Assembly: GCF_000686045.1 (NCBI RefSeq)
Contig: NZ_JMLV01000005.1
Location: forward strand, 62,001 to 126,000
Length of the DNA stretch: 64,000 bases
DNA from: Fodinicurvata fenggangensis DSM 21160
GTDB taxonomy: Bacteria > Pseudomonadota > Alphaproteobacteria > Kiloniellales > DSM-21159
Reading direction: 5' to 3'
In this document: piece by piece, positions 63,947 through 64,000 of the stretch
How positions within the stretch are numbered: position 1 is the stretch's first letter
Layout: each line of letters starts with the position of its first letter
The notes under the pieces: model-generated
What the model was told of the DNA's origin: nothing
The model's database searches: none
Seen by the model: the letters and a program-made list of their open reading frames with translations, nothing else
Program-made: the position numbers and the translations under genes

Positions 63947-64000
63947 ACGACCGGCTCCTCGCTGCTCTCGGTGATCGGGTCGCCATCAATCGTGCGCCCG
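63943..64000 (-). CDS. TRAP transporter small permease (DctQ-like), C-terminal end only
   Basis: Only the last 18 codons are inside the window, ending DGDPITESSEEPVV and TGA, with the stop overlapping the DctM start. The identity is inferred from position before DctM; the visible tail carries no family motif. Confidence 0.6.
   Translation of the reverse strand, partial: GRTIDGDPITESSEEPVV

Overview
The window reads as chromosomal DNA of a high-GC alphaproteobacterium, most likely a member of the Rhodospirillales/Kiloniellales (a Fodinicurvata-like organism is my guess; I could not run a search). The reasons are the complete 14-gene nuoA-N operon that continues into birA, coaX, RNase J, methylmalonyl-CoA epimerase and a DUF1467 gene, as in alphaproteobacteria, and a Caulobacter-type sphingolipid locus.

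Layout. 1-3.5 kb: the N-terminal part of a sigma-54 response regulator, a GDT1/UPF0016 manganese exporter behind a yybP-ykoY (Mn2+) riboswitch, and a DUF2254 membrane protein. 3.7-5.0 kb: an RluA-type pseudouridine synthase and a lipoprotein. 5.0-8.0 kb: a foreign-looking block with a Crp/Fnr regulator, a broken HisKA_2 histidine kinase and a PHB-depolymerase-like esterase. 8.1-13.3 kb: a TTC38-like protein, a TetR regulator, a PAS/degenerate GGDEF/EAL protein, a small secreted protein and a FrnE/DsbA-like oxidoreductase.

13.8-27.5 kb is the most interesting part. It is a sphingolipid locus of two convergent operons. The + strand carries an acyl-AMP ligase, a CerR-like reductase, an ACP and serine palmitoyltransferase. 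The - strand carries a fatty acid hydroxylase, a bCerS-like acyltransferase, a MobA-like nucleotidyltransferase, a metallophosphoesterase, an LptF-like/LptG-like permease pair, a ceramide/diacylglycerol-kinase-like enzyme and a second nucleotidyltransferase. An LpxL-like acyltransferase diverges from the hydroxylase. Together these could form the long-chain base, N-acylate it, hydroxylate it, add an anionic head group and carry the lipid towards the outer membrane. The dedicated LptFG-like pair is the best candidate here for an under-described function.

27.5-47.7 kb: tRNA-Asp, an intact IS481-family element between that tRNA and the respiratory complex I operon, then nuoA-N-birA-coaX-rnj-mce-DUF1467. 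47.8-54.4 kb: a DSD1-type PLP enzyme, an unclassified structured RNA candidate on the - strand, an NCS2 purine permease, small secreted and PAS proteins, a Ca2+/Na+ antiporter with an internal palindrome, an HpaI-type aldolase and a TMEM175-like channel. 54.5-61.3 kb: an NTF2-like secreted protein, a REC-EAL protein, a remnant EAL tail, a large hybrid histidine kinase and a Tyr/Gly-rich lipoprotein. 61.4-64 kb: a TRAP transporter operon (DctP, DctM and the end of DctQ) that runs off the window. No CRISPR array, rRNA or prophage was seen.
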